10,683 bases of DNA from an uncultured Alphaproteobacteria bacterium (GTDB lineage Bacteria > Pseudomonadota > Alphaproteobacteria > Caulobacterales > Caulobacteraceae): NCBI GenBank assembly GCA_903933475.1, contig CAIZKE010000013.1:1-10683 (forward strand), in the 5' to 3' direction. Below, one piece after another: positions 1 to 6,829 of this stretch. Positions within the stretch are counted from its first letter, which is position 1. Each line of letters starts with the position of its first letter. The position numbers and the translations under genes were made by a program. The notes under the pieces are model-generated. The model made no database searches. It worked only from the letters and a program-made list of their open reading frames with translations, and was not told where the DNA came from.

Positions 1-134
1 CGGTCAAATTTGCCGAAGGGGCCGTTGAAGCTCCATGCGACCGTACGTGGCTCCTCCTGCGTGCCGGCGGCGAAGGCCGGCCCGCCCGAAAGGGCGAGGC
101 CGAGCGCCACTATGGCAAGACCTTTGCGAAGCAT
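1..134 (-). CDS. petC: Cytochrome c1 of the bc1 complex (N-terminal part only)
   Basis: This is the first 44 codons of the haem c subunit of ubiquinol–cytochrome c reductase, which passes electrons from the Rieske protein to soluble cytochrome c in the periplasm. The visible part starts MLRKGLAIVALGLALSGGPA, a Sec signal peptide with a charged start, a hydrophobic core and a likely cut after the Ala residues near position 23. The mature start contains the WSFNGPFGKFDR stretch typical of alphaproteobacterial cytochrome c1 just before the CxxCH haem site. The CxxCH motif itself lies beyond the left edge, so haem binding cannot be seen. The ATG sits 5 bases after the petB stop and is preceded by GAGGGG about 9 bases upstream, inside the end of petB. 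In some bacteria petB and petC are fused; here they are separate. The identification rests on the signal peptide, the FNGPFGKFDR motif and the operon position. Confidence 0.88.
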   Translation of the reverse strand, partial: MLRKGLAIVALGLALSGGPAFAAGTQEEPRTVAWSFNGPFGKFD

Positions 135-139
135 CAGGC

Positions 140-1459
140 TCAACCCCTCTTCTCAGGCGAAGCTGCGGCACCCACGGGCAGGGCGGCAGAGTGCGAAAGG
201 ACCGGCTCGCTGATCGATTTCGGTTGCGCCAGGGGCTTCTCGGTCAGGCCCATCACCGGCAGGATGATCAGGAAATAGCCGAAGTAGTAGGCCGTGGCGA
301 TCCGGGAGAGCCAGACCATGGAGTTCGTGTCTGCATCCAGTAGATGGAAGGTTTTCAGCCCAGGGATCACGTGCTCATCCGGCAGGCGCCCGCCGCAGAA
401 GCCCAGAACGAGGCAGGCCACCACGAAGATGAAGAAGTACATCCGGGTGGTCGGCCGGTAGCGCATGGACCTGACCCTCGAGGTATCCAGCCAGGGCAGG
501 ACGAACAGCACCGCAATGGCACCGAACATCAGGAGCACGCCCATCAGCTTGTCCGGAACGGCCCGGAGGATGGCGTAGAAGGGCAGGAAGTACCACTCCG
601 GCACAATGTGAGCGGGGGTCACCAGCGGGTTGGCCGGGATGTAGTTGTCCGGATGGCCGAGGGCGTTGGGGCTGAAGAACACGAAGGCCGCGAACATCAG
701 CATGAATACGGCAATCGCGAAGCCATCCTTCACCGTGTAATACGGGTGGAAGGGAACCGTGTCCGCCTTGGACTGCACATGCACGCCGGTAGGGTTGTTG
801 TTCCCGGTCACGTGCAGGGCCCAGATGTGCAGGATGACCACGCCGGCGATCATGAACGGCATCAGGTAATGTAGTGAGAAGAAGCGGTTCAGGGTCGCAT
901 TGTCGACTGCGAAGCCGCCCCACAGCCAGGTGGTGATGGACTGGCCGATCAACGGCAGGGCACCGAACAGGTTGGTGATCACCACAGCGCCATGGAAGCT
1001 CATCTGGCCCCAGGGCAGGACGTAGCCCATGAAGGCCGTGGCCATCATCAGCAGGTAGATCACGCAGCCCAGGATCCAGAGGAGCTCGCGGGGCGCCTTG
1101 TAGGAGCCGTAATAGAGGCCACGGAACATGTGGGCGTAGACGGCGATGAAGAACATCGAGGCCCCGTTGGCGTGCATGTAGCGCACCAGCCAGCCGTAGT
1201 TCACGTCCCGCATGATCCGCTCGACCGAGGCGAAGGCATAGTCCACGTGGGGCACATAGTGCATGGCCAGGACGATGCCGGTGACCAGCTGGATGCCCAG
1301 GCAGAGCGCCAGGATTCCGCCAAAGGTGTACCAGTAGTTGAGGTTCTTCGGGGTCGGGAAGTCGACCAGGCTGTCGTAGGCCAGACGGGCGATCGGAAGG
1401 CGGGCGTCAAGCCAGCGCTCGAAGCCGGTCTTTGGAATGTAGTTCGAATGTCCACTCAT
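140..1459 (-). CDS. petB: Cytochrome b of the bc1 complex
   Basis: This is the membrane core of complex III (ubiquinol–cytochrome c oxidoreductase). It carries the two b haems and the quinol oxidation and quinone reduction sites of the Q cycle. The 439-residue protein is full length. The four haem ligands are H96 and H110 in helix B (RYMHANG and YAHMFRG) and H197 and H211 in helix D (FSLHYL and ILHIWALH), with the usual 14-residue spacing in each pair. The Qo-site motif PEWY is at 287–290, and about eight hydrophobic helices are visible. After the common C-terminal motif (PKSISEPVL, 413–421) there is an extra tail of about 18 residues rich in Ala and Pro. The ATG follows the petA stop by 5 bases, and an AAGGTGGG ribosome site lies inside the 3' end of petA. 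The order petA–petB–petC matches the fbcFBC operon of alphaproteobacteria. Identification is certain. Confidence 0.98.
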   Translation of the reverse strand: MSGHSNYIPKTGFERWLDARLPIARLAYDSLVDFPTPKNLNYWYTFGGILALCLGIQLVTGIVLAMHYVPHVDYAFASVERIMRDVNYGWLVRYMHANGASMFFIAVYAHMFRGLYYGSYKAPRELLWILGCVIYLLMMATAFMGYVLPWGQMSFHGAVVITNLFGALPLIGQSITTWLWGGFAVDNATLNRFFSLHYLMPFMIAGVVILHIWALHVTGNNNPTGVHVQSKADTVPFHPYYTVKDGFAIAVFMLMFAAFVFFSPNALGHPDNYIPANPLVTPAHIVPEWYFLPFYAILRAVPDKLMGVLLMFGAIAVLFVLPWLDTSRVRSMRYRPTTRMYFFIFVVACLVLGFCGGRLPDEHVIPGLKTFHLLDADTNSMVWLSRIATAYYFGYFLIILPVMGLTEKPLAQPKSISEPVLSHSAALPVGAAASPEKRG

Positions 1460-1464
1460 GTTCG

Positions 1465-2019
1465 TCAGCCCACCTTAACAACGGTGTCAGAGAGGAAGGC
1501 GTAGTCCGGAACCTCCAGGTTCGTGGGCGCAGGGCCCTTACGGATTCGGCCAGAGGTGTCGTAGTGCGAGCCGTGGCAGGGGCAGAACCAGCCGCCATAG
1601 TCGCCGCCGCCGAAGGTCGGCACACAGCCCAGGTGGGTACAGGTGCCGATCAGCACCAGCCACTCGGCCTTGCCGGGCTTATGGCGAGCCTCATCGGTGG
1701 AGGGGTCCCGAAGGGCCGCCTTGTCGTCCTTGATTGCCGAGGCGATCTCGGCACCGGTGCGGTGCCGGATGAAGAGGGGCTTTCCGCGCCACTTGATGGT
1801 GACGGACTGGCCGAGCTGAACCTTGGTCAGGTCAAACTCCACCGAGGCCAGGGCGAGGGTGTCGCCGGCGGGGTTCATCTGGTCCACAAGGGGCCAAGCC
1901 ACCGTCGCCGCCGCACCGAGCGCCGCGACGCCCGCAGCGATGTGGATAAAATCGCGCCGGCTTGGGTCATCCCCATCCGCGCCATGTTCGGGGTTCGCGC
2001 CCGTCACGCTGTCGGCCAC
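1465..2019 (-). CDS. petA: Rieske iron–sulfur subunit of the bc1 complex
   Basis: This 184-residue protein carries the 2Fe-2S cluster of complex III and shuttles electrons from quinol at the Qo site to cytochrome c1. The N-terminus has a twin-arginine motif, SRRDFI (20–25), followed by one hydrophobic segment (about 27–46). This is the usual Tat-exported, uncleaved membrane anchor of bacterial Rieske proteins. The cluster-binding boxes are CTHLGC (127–132) and CPCHGS (146–151), which supply the two Cys and two His ligands plus the disulfide pair; the HYD and GP residues after box 2 are also present. The start is GTG; no other start codon precedes the Tat motif, and AAGGGTGG lies about 11 bases upstream of it. 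It is the first gene of the petABC operon, so the promoter should lie in the roughly 200-base gap facing trmL. Confidence 0.97.
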   Translation of the reverse strand: MADSVTGANPEHGADGDDPSRRDFIHIAAGVAALGAAATVAWPLVDQMNPAGDTLALASVEFDLTKVQLGQSVTIKWRGKPLFIRHRTGAEIASAIKDDKAALRDPSTDEARHKPGKAEWLVLIGTCTHLGCVPTFGGGDYGGWFCPCHGSHYDTSGRIRKGPAPTNLEVPDYAFLSDTVVKVG

Positions 2020-2085
2020 TTTGAAGCCACCCTTCGCTTGGGAACTGCGCCGGAAGGGCGCGGTCCGTTCTCGACCCCGCCAGTC

Positions 2086-2112
2086 GATCTGGTAAGGGTC
2101 ACCCAGACTGAA
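2086..2112 (-). promoter_or_regulatory. Weak candidate promoter for petABC
   Basis: On the minus strand TTCAGTC is followed after 12 bases by ACCAGATC. The second box matches 6 of 8 positions of the Caulobacter-type -10 (GCTANAWC), but the first matches only 4 of 7 of TTGACGS. The spacing fits, and the leader to petA would be about 60 bases. It is the best candidate I can find in the petA–trmL gap but is close to chance level. On the plus strand I find no convincing promoter for trmL. Confidence 0.2.
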
Positions 2113-2218
2113 CGCGCCGAACGCCGACGGACCGTCCGGGAAGCCATCTCGCCAAGGGCGAAGGGACTCCCGCCGATTCGCTGCGGACCGCGCACAGCCC
2201 GTGGCTGGATCGCTTAGA

Positions 2219-2698
2219 ATGCTGCTCGCGCTTTTTCAACCTGACATTCCGCAAAACCTTGGCGCCGCCATCCGGCTGGGGGCTTGCCTGGACACCCCGG
2301 TGCACGTCATCGAGCCCTGCGGCTTTCCCTTGTCGGACAGGGCGATCCTCCGGGCGGCCATGGATTATGGCGACCCGGGCGAGGTGGTCCGACATCCCAG
2401 CTGGGATACCTTTCGGGCTGTGGCAACGGGACGGATCGTCCTTTTCACCACCCGGGGCGCTGCCCCGCTGCATGATTTCGCCTTCCGGCCCGACGACATC
2501 CTCCTGTTTGGGCGAGAAAGCGCGGGCGTGCCGGATTTCGTCCACGACGCTGCAGACGCCCGGGTCATCATTCCCTTGAGCCGCGGACGACGATCCTTCA
2601 ACCTGACCGTCTCGGCGGCGATCGGCCTGTCAGAGGCCCTTCGTCAGACCGGGCGGTTTCCCGCTTTTCATCCGCAAGATTTTCCCAGCCATGATTGA
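2219..2698 (+). CDS. trmL: tRNA (cytidine/uridine(34)-2'-O)-methyltransferase
   Basis: This is a SPOUT-class methyltransferase that uses SAM to 2'-O-methylate the wobble base of the two tRNA-Leu isoacceptors (known for E. coli TrmL/YibK). The chosen ATG gives 159 residues, close to the 157 of E. coli TrmL. The protein begins with the family's usual opening, a short beta strand followed by QPDIPQNLGAAIRL. Motif 2 is LLFGRESAGVP (95–105). Motif 3 is IIPLSRGRRSFNLTVSAA through RQTG (117–145). Together they form the trefoil-knot SAM pocket. A GTG six codons upstream (2201) is in frame, but the extra MAGSLR lies outside the conserved fold; neither start has a strong ribosome site (only GGAT about 8 bases before the ATG). 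It is divergent from petA, and its last 8 bases overlap the start of hemF, which suggests joint expression. Confidence 0.93.
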   Translation: MLLALFQPDIPQNLGAAIRLGACLDTPVHVIEPCGFPLSDRAILRAAMDYGDPGEVVRHPSWDTFRAVATGRIVLFTTRGAAPLHDFAFRPDDILLFGRESAGVPDFVHDAADARVIIPLSRGRRSFNLTVSAAIGLSEALRQTGRFPAFHPQDFPSHD

Positions 2699-3566
2699 TC
2701 CCGCCGTCCTGGAGTCCCGCAATGCCCGCGCGCGCGCCTGGTTCGACGCCTTGCGCGACCGCATCGTCGCCGCCTTTGAGCAGCTCGAGGTCGACGCGCC
2801 CGCAGACCTCTTCCCAGGGGAGCCCGCGAAGTTCGAGCTGAAGCCCTGGGTGCGCGAGGCCGGCGGCGGCGGGGTGATGGGCTTCCTGCGCGGCGGCCGG
2901 TTCATCGAGAAGATGGGCGTGCACATCTCCCTGGTGCACGGGACCTTCACCCCCGAAATGGCCGCCAACATGCCTGGTGCGGACAAGGACCCCCGCTTCA
3001 CGGCCACCGGCATCAGCCTGATCGCCCACATGCGCAGCCCAAAGGTCCCGGCAGTGCACATGAACACGCGGTTCCTGGCCACCCAGACCGGCTGGTTTGG
3101 CGGCGGTGCCGACCTGACCCCCACCCTGGACGTACAGCGCAGCCAGGACGCGCCGGACGCCCTCGCTTTCCACGCCGCCCTGAAGGCCGCCTGCGACCGG
3201 CACGATCCGGCCTGGTACCCGGACTTCAAGACGCGCTGCGACGAGTACTTCTACCTGCCCCACCGCAAGGAACCGCGAGGCGTCGGTGGCATCTTCTACG
3301 ACCACCACAATTCCGGGGACTGGGACCGGGACTTTCAGTTCACCCAGGATGTGGGCGAGGCCTTTCTGGAGGTCTATCCCAGGATCGCCCGGAGCCGGAT
3401 GCACGAGCCCTGGACCGAGGCCGACCGGCGCGAGCAACTGATCCGCCGCGGCCGCTACGTGGAGTTCAACCTGCTCTATGACAGGGGCACCATGTTCGGC
3501 CTCAAGACCGGCGGCAATATCGAGAGCATCCTGTCGTCCATGCCCCCGGAGGTCATCTGGCCGTAG
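2691..3566 (+). CDS. hemF: Oxygen-dependent coproporphyrinogen III oxidase
   Basis: This enzyme oxidatively decarboxylates two propionates of coproporphyrinogen III to give protoporphyrinogen IX in aerobic haem synthesis in the cytoplasm. The 291-residue protein is close to the usual length of about 300. Diagnostic blocks are visible: GGGGVMGFLRGGRFIEKMGV (58–77), ISLVHG (79–84), TGISLIAHMRSPKVPAVHMN (106–125), WFGGGADLTP (135–144), KEPRGVGGIFYD (193–204), and near the C-terminus GRYVEFNLLYDRGT with FGLKTGGNIESIL. H113, H123, H161 and H191 have the spacing of the four conserved histidines of E. coli HemF. The ATG overlaps the trmL stop by 8 bases in a different frame, so translation is probably coupled to trmL. 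The 3' end faces the glutamine amidotransferase gene only 15 bases away. A neighbouring bc1 operon makes the haem link plausible. No key residue appears to be missing. Confidence 0.97.
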   Translation: MIDPAVLESRNARARAWFDALRDRIVAAFEQLEVDAPADLFPGEPAKFELKPWVREAGGGGVMGFLRGGRFIEKMGVHISLVHGTFTPEMAANMPGADKDPRFTATGISLIAHMRSPKVPAVHMNTRFLATQTGWFGGGADLTPTLDVQRSQDAPDALAFHAALKAACDRHDPAWYPDFKTRCDEYFYLPHRKEPRGVGGIFYDHHNSGDWDRDFQFTQDVGEAFLEVYPRIARSRMHEPWTEADRREQLIRRGRYVEFNLLYDRGTMFGLKTGGNIESILSSMPPEVIWP

Positions 3567-3581
3567 GGCAGCCCGTGGCGG

Positions 3582-4286
3582 TCAGGTCCGGCCGCCAGCC
3601 TCGATGAAGCTACGCAGCCTGCGGCCCACCTCAATCCGATCATTGACCGCCGCGTAGCTGGCCACGGCGGCGTCGGCCTGCGCATCGGTGTAGCGGTTCC
3701 CGCGCCGGGCCTCGATCAGGGCCAGGGCGTAGTCCGGCTCGAACTCGGGATGAAGCTGTATCGAGATCGCCCGGCGCTCGGGATAGGCCAGGGCGCCGAA
3801 GGGCGTGAAGTCGCTGGCCGCGGCGAGCCGGGCGTCGCCGGGCGGCTCGACCACCTGGTCCTGGTGCGAAGCGGCGGCGGCCAGGGTCGGGAGGCCAGAC
3901 AGCCAGCCGTCGGGTCGGGCCTCGTAGCGGTGCAGGCCCACGCCCCAGCCCTTGGGCGACTTGATCACCCGCCCGCCGAAGGCCTCGGCCATCACCTGGT
4001 GCCCGAAACAGACGCCGACCAGGGCGGTGCGCCCGGAGGCCGCGTTCAGGAAGGCCTTCAAGGGGGCGATCCACGGCAGGGGATCGTAAACGCCGGCGGA
4101 GGATCCGGTCACCAGACAGGCGTCCCAGGCTGAAGGGTCGGACGGCAGTTGGCCCAGGGCCACGTCAAAGGTCTCGGCGGAGTCGCCCGGCTGCAGGAGC
4201 AGTTGCCGGAACATGGCGGGATAGTCCCCGAAGCGCTCGGAGAGGTCGCCCGGCGGCGCGCCGGTCTCGAGTATGGCCAGCCTCAC
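3582..4286 (-). CDS. Class I glutamine amidotransferase-like protein (GMP synthase-type domain)
   Basis: This 234-residue stand-alone class I glutamine amidotransferase domain resembles the GMP synthase-type GATase group (COG0518, YfeJ-like). The nucleophile elbow is VGVCFGHQ with Cys93. The rest of the triad is His179 and Glu181 in QLHPEFE, and SHQDQV (140–145) is the usual loop of this group. All catalytic residues are present, so it should hydrolyse glutamine or a gamma-glutamyl compound; no synthetase partner is encoded nearby and the true substrate is unknown. The C-terminal 40 residues look helical. The start is GTG, 3 bases after the stop of the CCA-adding enzyme gene, making it the last gene of that operon. 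It ends 15 bases from the convergent hemF stop with no U-tract terminator between them. Confidence 0.85.
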   Translation of the reverse strand: MRLAILETGAPPGDLSERFGDYPAMFRQLLLQPGDSAETFDVALGQLPSDPSAWDACLVTGSSAGVYDPLPWIAPLKAFLNAASGRTALVGVCFGHQVMAEAFGGRVIKSPKGWGVGLHRYEARPDGWLSGLPTLAAAASHQDQVVEPPGDARLAAASDFTPFGALAYPERRAISIQLHPEFEPDYALALIEARRGNRYTDAQADAAVASYAAVNDRIEVGRRLRSFIEAGGRT

Positions 4287-4289
4287 GCC

Positions 4290-5555
4290 TCAGGCCCCCA
4301 TTCCGCGAAGGACCGCGGCCAGGCGAGCGCGGACAGCCTCCCCGTCTGACGGGAAGTCCTCGTCCATCCACCAGGCCTCGACCTCGCGCAGGGCCTCCCC
4401 CACCTTCGGGCCAGGACGCGCACCGGCCGCGACGGCGTCCGCGCCCGACACCGGAAGCGACCTCGTACGCCAGGCCCCCGCCTCGGCGACCAGGACGCGC
4501 CAGTCACCTGACACCTCGCCTTCGGGGGATCGGGCCCAGGCCAGGCGCAGCCGGTCCAGGGCGGTCCCGGAACCCAGAATGTGCAGGGCGCGGCGGAGCT
4601 GCCGGGGCGACATCCAGCTGACGAGCCGGGGCTCGCGCCCCGCCGCCGCCACCAGCCGCTCCCTCTGGGGCCCGGACAGGCGCAGGCGCGCGGCCTCCCG
4701 GGCGACATCGGTGGCACCCTCGGGGAACAGGGCGCCCAGCCGGAGCAGGGCATCGGCAGGACGTCCCTCCAGGGCCTCGACCTGGCACAGGCCCTCCAGC
4801 CGCGACAGGTCGCCGGCAAAGGGCAGGACCTGGGCCAGCACGCCCGTCGAAGCCATCAGGCGCAGGGCGGGCCGGGGATCGGGCGCGCCCAGCAGGACAA
4901 TGAGTTCCTTGAGGACGCGTTCCGCTGCGAGGTTGGAAAGACTCCCGGCCTGGGCCCCGCAGGCCGCGACCGCCGCCGGGTCCGGCTCGCCCTGGCCGTA
5001 CCAGGCGAGGAATCGGAAGTAACGGAGGATGCGCAGATGGTCCTCGCGGATCCGTTGCCCCGGGTCTCCGACGAAGACGATCCGACCCGCCCGGGCCGCG
5101 GCGACGCCGAGGCCTGTGGGATCGAACACCCGCCCGCTGCGGTCGGCGTAGAGCGCGTTCAGGGTGAAGTCCCGCCGAGCAGCGTCCTCCGCCCAGTCGT
5201 CGATAAAGGTCACGACGGCGCGCCGGCCGTCGGTCTCCACGTCGCGCCGCAGGGTCGTGATCTCGAAACCCCGGCCGCCGCTGACCGCCGTCACCGTGCC
5301 GTGCTCCAGGCCCGTGGGAACCGACTTGAGCCCCGCCGACTCCAGCGCAGCAACCACGACGGGCGGCTCGAGGGCGGTCGCCAGGTCGATGTCGGCGATG
5401 GCGCGGCCCATGACGGCGTTACGCACGCAGCCCCCGACGAAGCGCACGCAAGCCGGCCCGCCCGCCGCCTCCAGGGCGTCCAGTACGGCAGTCGCGGCCG
5501 GATCTGTCAGCCACCCGGCGTCCGCGAGGACGATCTCCGCAGACGCGCCCGTCAC
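4290..5555 (-). CDS. cca: CCA tRNA nucleotidyltransferase (class II)
   Basis: This enzyme adds or repairs the 3' CCA end of tRNAs using CTP and ATP without a template. The 421-residue protein belongs to the class II nucleotidyltransferase/poly(A) polymerase family. The N-terminal catalytic head shows VGGCVRNAVMG (40–50) with the metal-binding pair D55 and D57 in DIDLAT. It then has EITTLRRD (98–105), RRDFTLNAL (127–135), the DPTG turn (146–149) and EDHLRILRYFRF (171–182), the motif that reads the incoming base. The rest is helical and Ala/Leu-rich, as expected for the neck, body and tail. The GTG start overlaps the stop of the NUDIX gene as GTGA, which indicates translational coupling. The sequence alone does not rule out a poly(A) polymerase, but the operon context and length favour the tRNA enzyme. 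Confidence 0.94.
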   Translation of the reverse strand: MTGASAEIVLADAGWLTDPAATAVLDALEAAGGPACVRFVGGCVRNAVMGRAIADIDLATALEPPVVVAALESAGLKSVPTGLEHGTVTAVSGGRGFEITTLRRDVETDGRRAVVTFIDDWAEDAARRDFTLNALYADRSGRVFDPTGLGVAAARAGRIVFVGDPGQRIREDHLRILRYFRFLAWYGQGEPDPAAVAACGAQAGSLSNLAAERVLKELIVLLGAPDPRPALRLMASTGVLAQVLPFAGDLSRLEGLCQVEALEGRPADALLRLGALFPEGATDVAREAARLRLSGPQRERLVAAAGREPRLVSWMSPRQLRRALHILGSGTALDRLRLAWARSPEGEVSGDWRVLVAEAGAWRTRSLPVSGADAVAAGARPGPKVGEALREVEAWWMDEDFPSDGEAVRARLAAVLRGMGA

Positions 5556-6205
5556 GCTGGGGCCCCGAACAGGCGATGGGACAGGACACGCAGCATCCCC
5601 GCCGTCGCCCCCCAGATGAAGCGCTCGTCGTGGGTCATGGCGTAGAAACGGCGCTTGCCGCCATCCGGCAGTTCACGCTCGTGGGTCTCGTGGTTGGTCC
5701 CGTCCATGAGGAAGCCGAAGGGCGTCTCGAAGATGTCCGCCACCTCCTCGGGATTGGGCTCTAGGCTGAAGCCGTCCTCGATGAAGGCCACCACTGGGGT
5801 GACCAGGTAGCCCGTCCCCGTCCGGTAGGGCGTCGAAAGGCCGACGGGCGAGACAAAGCCGGGCGCCAGCCCCACCTCTTCCTCGGCTTCCCGCAGGGCC
5901 GCCTGCCAGGGCGTCTCGCCCGCGTCGCAGCGCCCTCCCGGGAAGGCGATCTGGCCCGCATGCCGCCTCAGGGTGTCCAGCCGGGTGGTCAGGAGGACGG
6001 AGTAGCCGTGCGACCGCTCGATCAGGCCCACCAGGACGGCAGCCGGGGTCAGGGTGTCCAGCGGCGGGAAGTAGGGATCCGGATCGAAGTCGAAGTCCGA
6101 GCTGATCTGGTCCACGGTCCGGTGCGCCAGGGGATCCAGGCGCTCGGCAAGCCGGGCCGCCAGCAGGAGCCGGGCACCAGGGGCCGCCAGCTGGTGCGGG
6201 CTCAC
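5552..6205 (-). CDS. NUDIX hydrolase, CoA pyrophosphatase type (NudL-like)
   Basis: This 217-residue NUDIX protein probably cleaves coenzyme A or acyl-CoA to 3',5'-ADP and phosphopantetheine. The complete Nudix box lies at 91–113: G91, E97, then REAEEEVGL (105–113), which supplies the Mg-binding glutamates. Just before it, LLTTRLDTLRRHAG running into QIAFPGG (71–91) fits the CoA-pyrophosphatase signature LLTxR(S/A)x3Rx3Gx3FPGG, except that Leu76 stands where Ser or Ala is usual. The N-terminal 50 residues include an acidic, Asp/Phe/Pro-rich stretch (36–50). The GTG start overlaps the DUF1285 stop by 4 bases, and its own stop overlaps the CCA enzyme start by 4 bases. The family assignment is firm; CoA as substrate is inferred from the signature. 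Confidence 0.92.
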   Translation of the reverse strand: MSPHQLAAPGARLLLAARLAERLDPLAHRTVDQISSDFDFDPDPYFPPLDTLTPAAVLVGLIERSHGYSVLLTTRLDTLRRHAGQIAFPGGRCDAGETPWQAALREAEEEVGLAPGFVSPVGLSTPYRTGTGYLVTPVVAFIEDGFSLEPNPEEVADIFETPFGFLMDGTNHETHERELPDGGKRRFYAMTHDERFIWGATAGMLRVLSHRLFGAPA

Positions 6206-6765
6206 GCCTCGAGATCCCCGGCCGAGCCCAGGTCGAAGGCTAGACCGCCGGACCGGACAACCAGCCGCCCGGACTGCGCTTCAGCCAGCTCGACCAGTTC
6301 ATAGAAGACCGGACGGGCGACCAGGGCCTCCAGGCCCCGCCGCACATGCAGGTAGGGACGCGGTTCGCCAGTCCGGGGATCGGTCTCCACCCGCAGGGCG
6401 TTTTCGGGACCTGCGCGGACCTCGTCCCCGACATTGGTCTGGAAGACCAGGTCCTCGCCCTCCCGGTCTACGCGGACGGCGATGAAGGGGGCGTCCTCGA
6501 CGGTGATCCGCATCTTCTCCACCGGCGTTACCAGGTGGAAGCCGTCGGGGTCCTTCCTCAGGACCGTGGAGAACAGGCGCACCAAGGCTTCGCGGCCGAT
6601 GGGTGTGCCTTCATGGAACCACTGTCCGTTGCGCTTGATGACGATGTCGATTTCGCCGCAATGAGCCGGGTTCCAGAGGTGTACCGGCGGCAGGCCCCGC
6701 CCGGGCGCCTGCCGCGCAGCGGCGGCGACGCCCTCCAGGCCGGAAGATGGCTGAGTCTCGGACAT
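6202..6765 (-). CDS. DUF1285 family protein
   Basis: This 187-residue protein belongs to the DUF1285 family (PF06938). Typical blocks are GEIDIVIKRNGQWFHEGTPI (37–56), RLFSTVLRKDPDGFHLVTPV (63–82), EKMRITVEDAPF (83–94) and a C-terminal FYELVELAEAQSGRLVVRSG (154–173). Structures of the family show an all-beta repeated fold related to PH-like domains; no enzymatic activity is established and no catalytic motif is visible here. The frame is open much further upstream, but the conserved protein begins at the ATG at 6765; the longer version would include the neighbouring GNAT gene region in another frame. No ribosome site precedes this ATG, and a promoter-like pair ends about 7 bases before it, which suggests a leaderless message. 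It heads the DUF1285–NUDIX–CCA enzyme–amidotransferase operon. Confidence 0.9.
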   Translation of the reverse strand: MSETQPSSGLEGVAAAARQAPGRGLPPVHLWNPAHCGEIDIVIKRNGQWFHEGTPIGREALVRLFSTVLRKDPDGFHLVTPVEKMRITVEDAPFIAVRVDREGEDLVFQTNVGDEVRAGPENALRVETDPRTGEPRPYLHVRRGLEALVARPVFYELVELAEAQSGRLVVRSGGLAFDLGSAGDLEA

Positions 6766-6771
6766 GAACTG

Positions 6772-6800
6772 AAGGTAGGCCCGAGCGCGGCCGGGCTCAA
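6772..6800 (-). promoter_or_regulatory. Predicted housekeeping promoter giving a leaderless DUF1285 transcript
   Basis: On the minus strand TTGAGCC is followed after 14 bases by CCTACCTT. This fits the Caulobacter sigma-73 pattern TTGACGS-N10-14-GCTANAWC in its core positions (TTGA; CTA and the following T). A start site 6–8 bases past the -10 falls at 6764–6766, on the A of the DUF1285 ATG (6765). No Shine–Dalgarno sequence exists in the intervening bases, consistent with a leaderless message. The consensus comes from published Caulobacter work; the match is by eye. Confidence 0.45.
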
Positions 6801-6829
6801 CCTTGCGTGGGACTGCGGACTTCGGAACG

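Noticed and set aside
2126..2138. Small palindromes (GACGGACCGTC and CGGACCGTCCG) in the petA–trmL gap as an operator
   Set aside because: The arms are only 5 bases, and the two alternatives overlap each other. There is no second copy nearby.
1432..2217. Long plus-strand frame across petA and the divergent gap
   Set aside because: It is antisense to the Rieske gene and Arg/Gly-rich, with no domain; it ends at the trmL start by coincidence of reading frame.
2598..3437. Long open frame opposite hemF
   Set aside because: hemF is unmistakable on the plus strand; the opposite frame is the GC-rich antisense shadow with no recognisable domain.
3576..3597. TGGCGG/CCGCCA inverted repeat at the hemF–amidotransferase convergence as a terminator
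   Set aside because: Only 6 bp with a 10-base loop, it overlaps the amidotransferase coding end and has no U-tract on either strand; this is expected by chance at this GC content.
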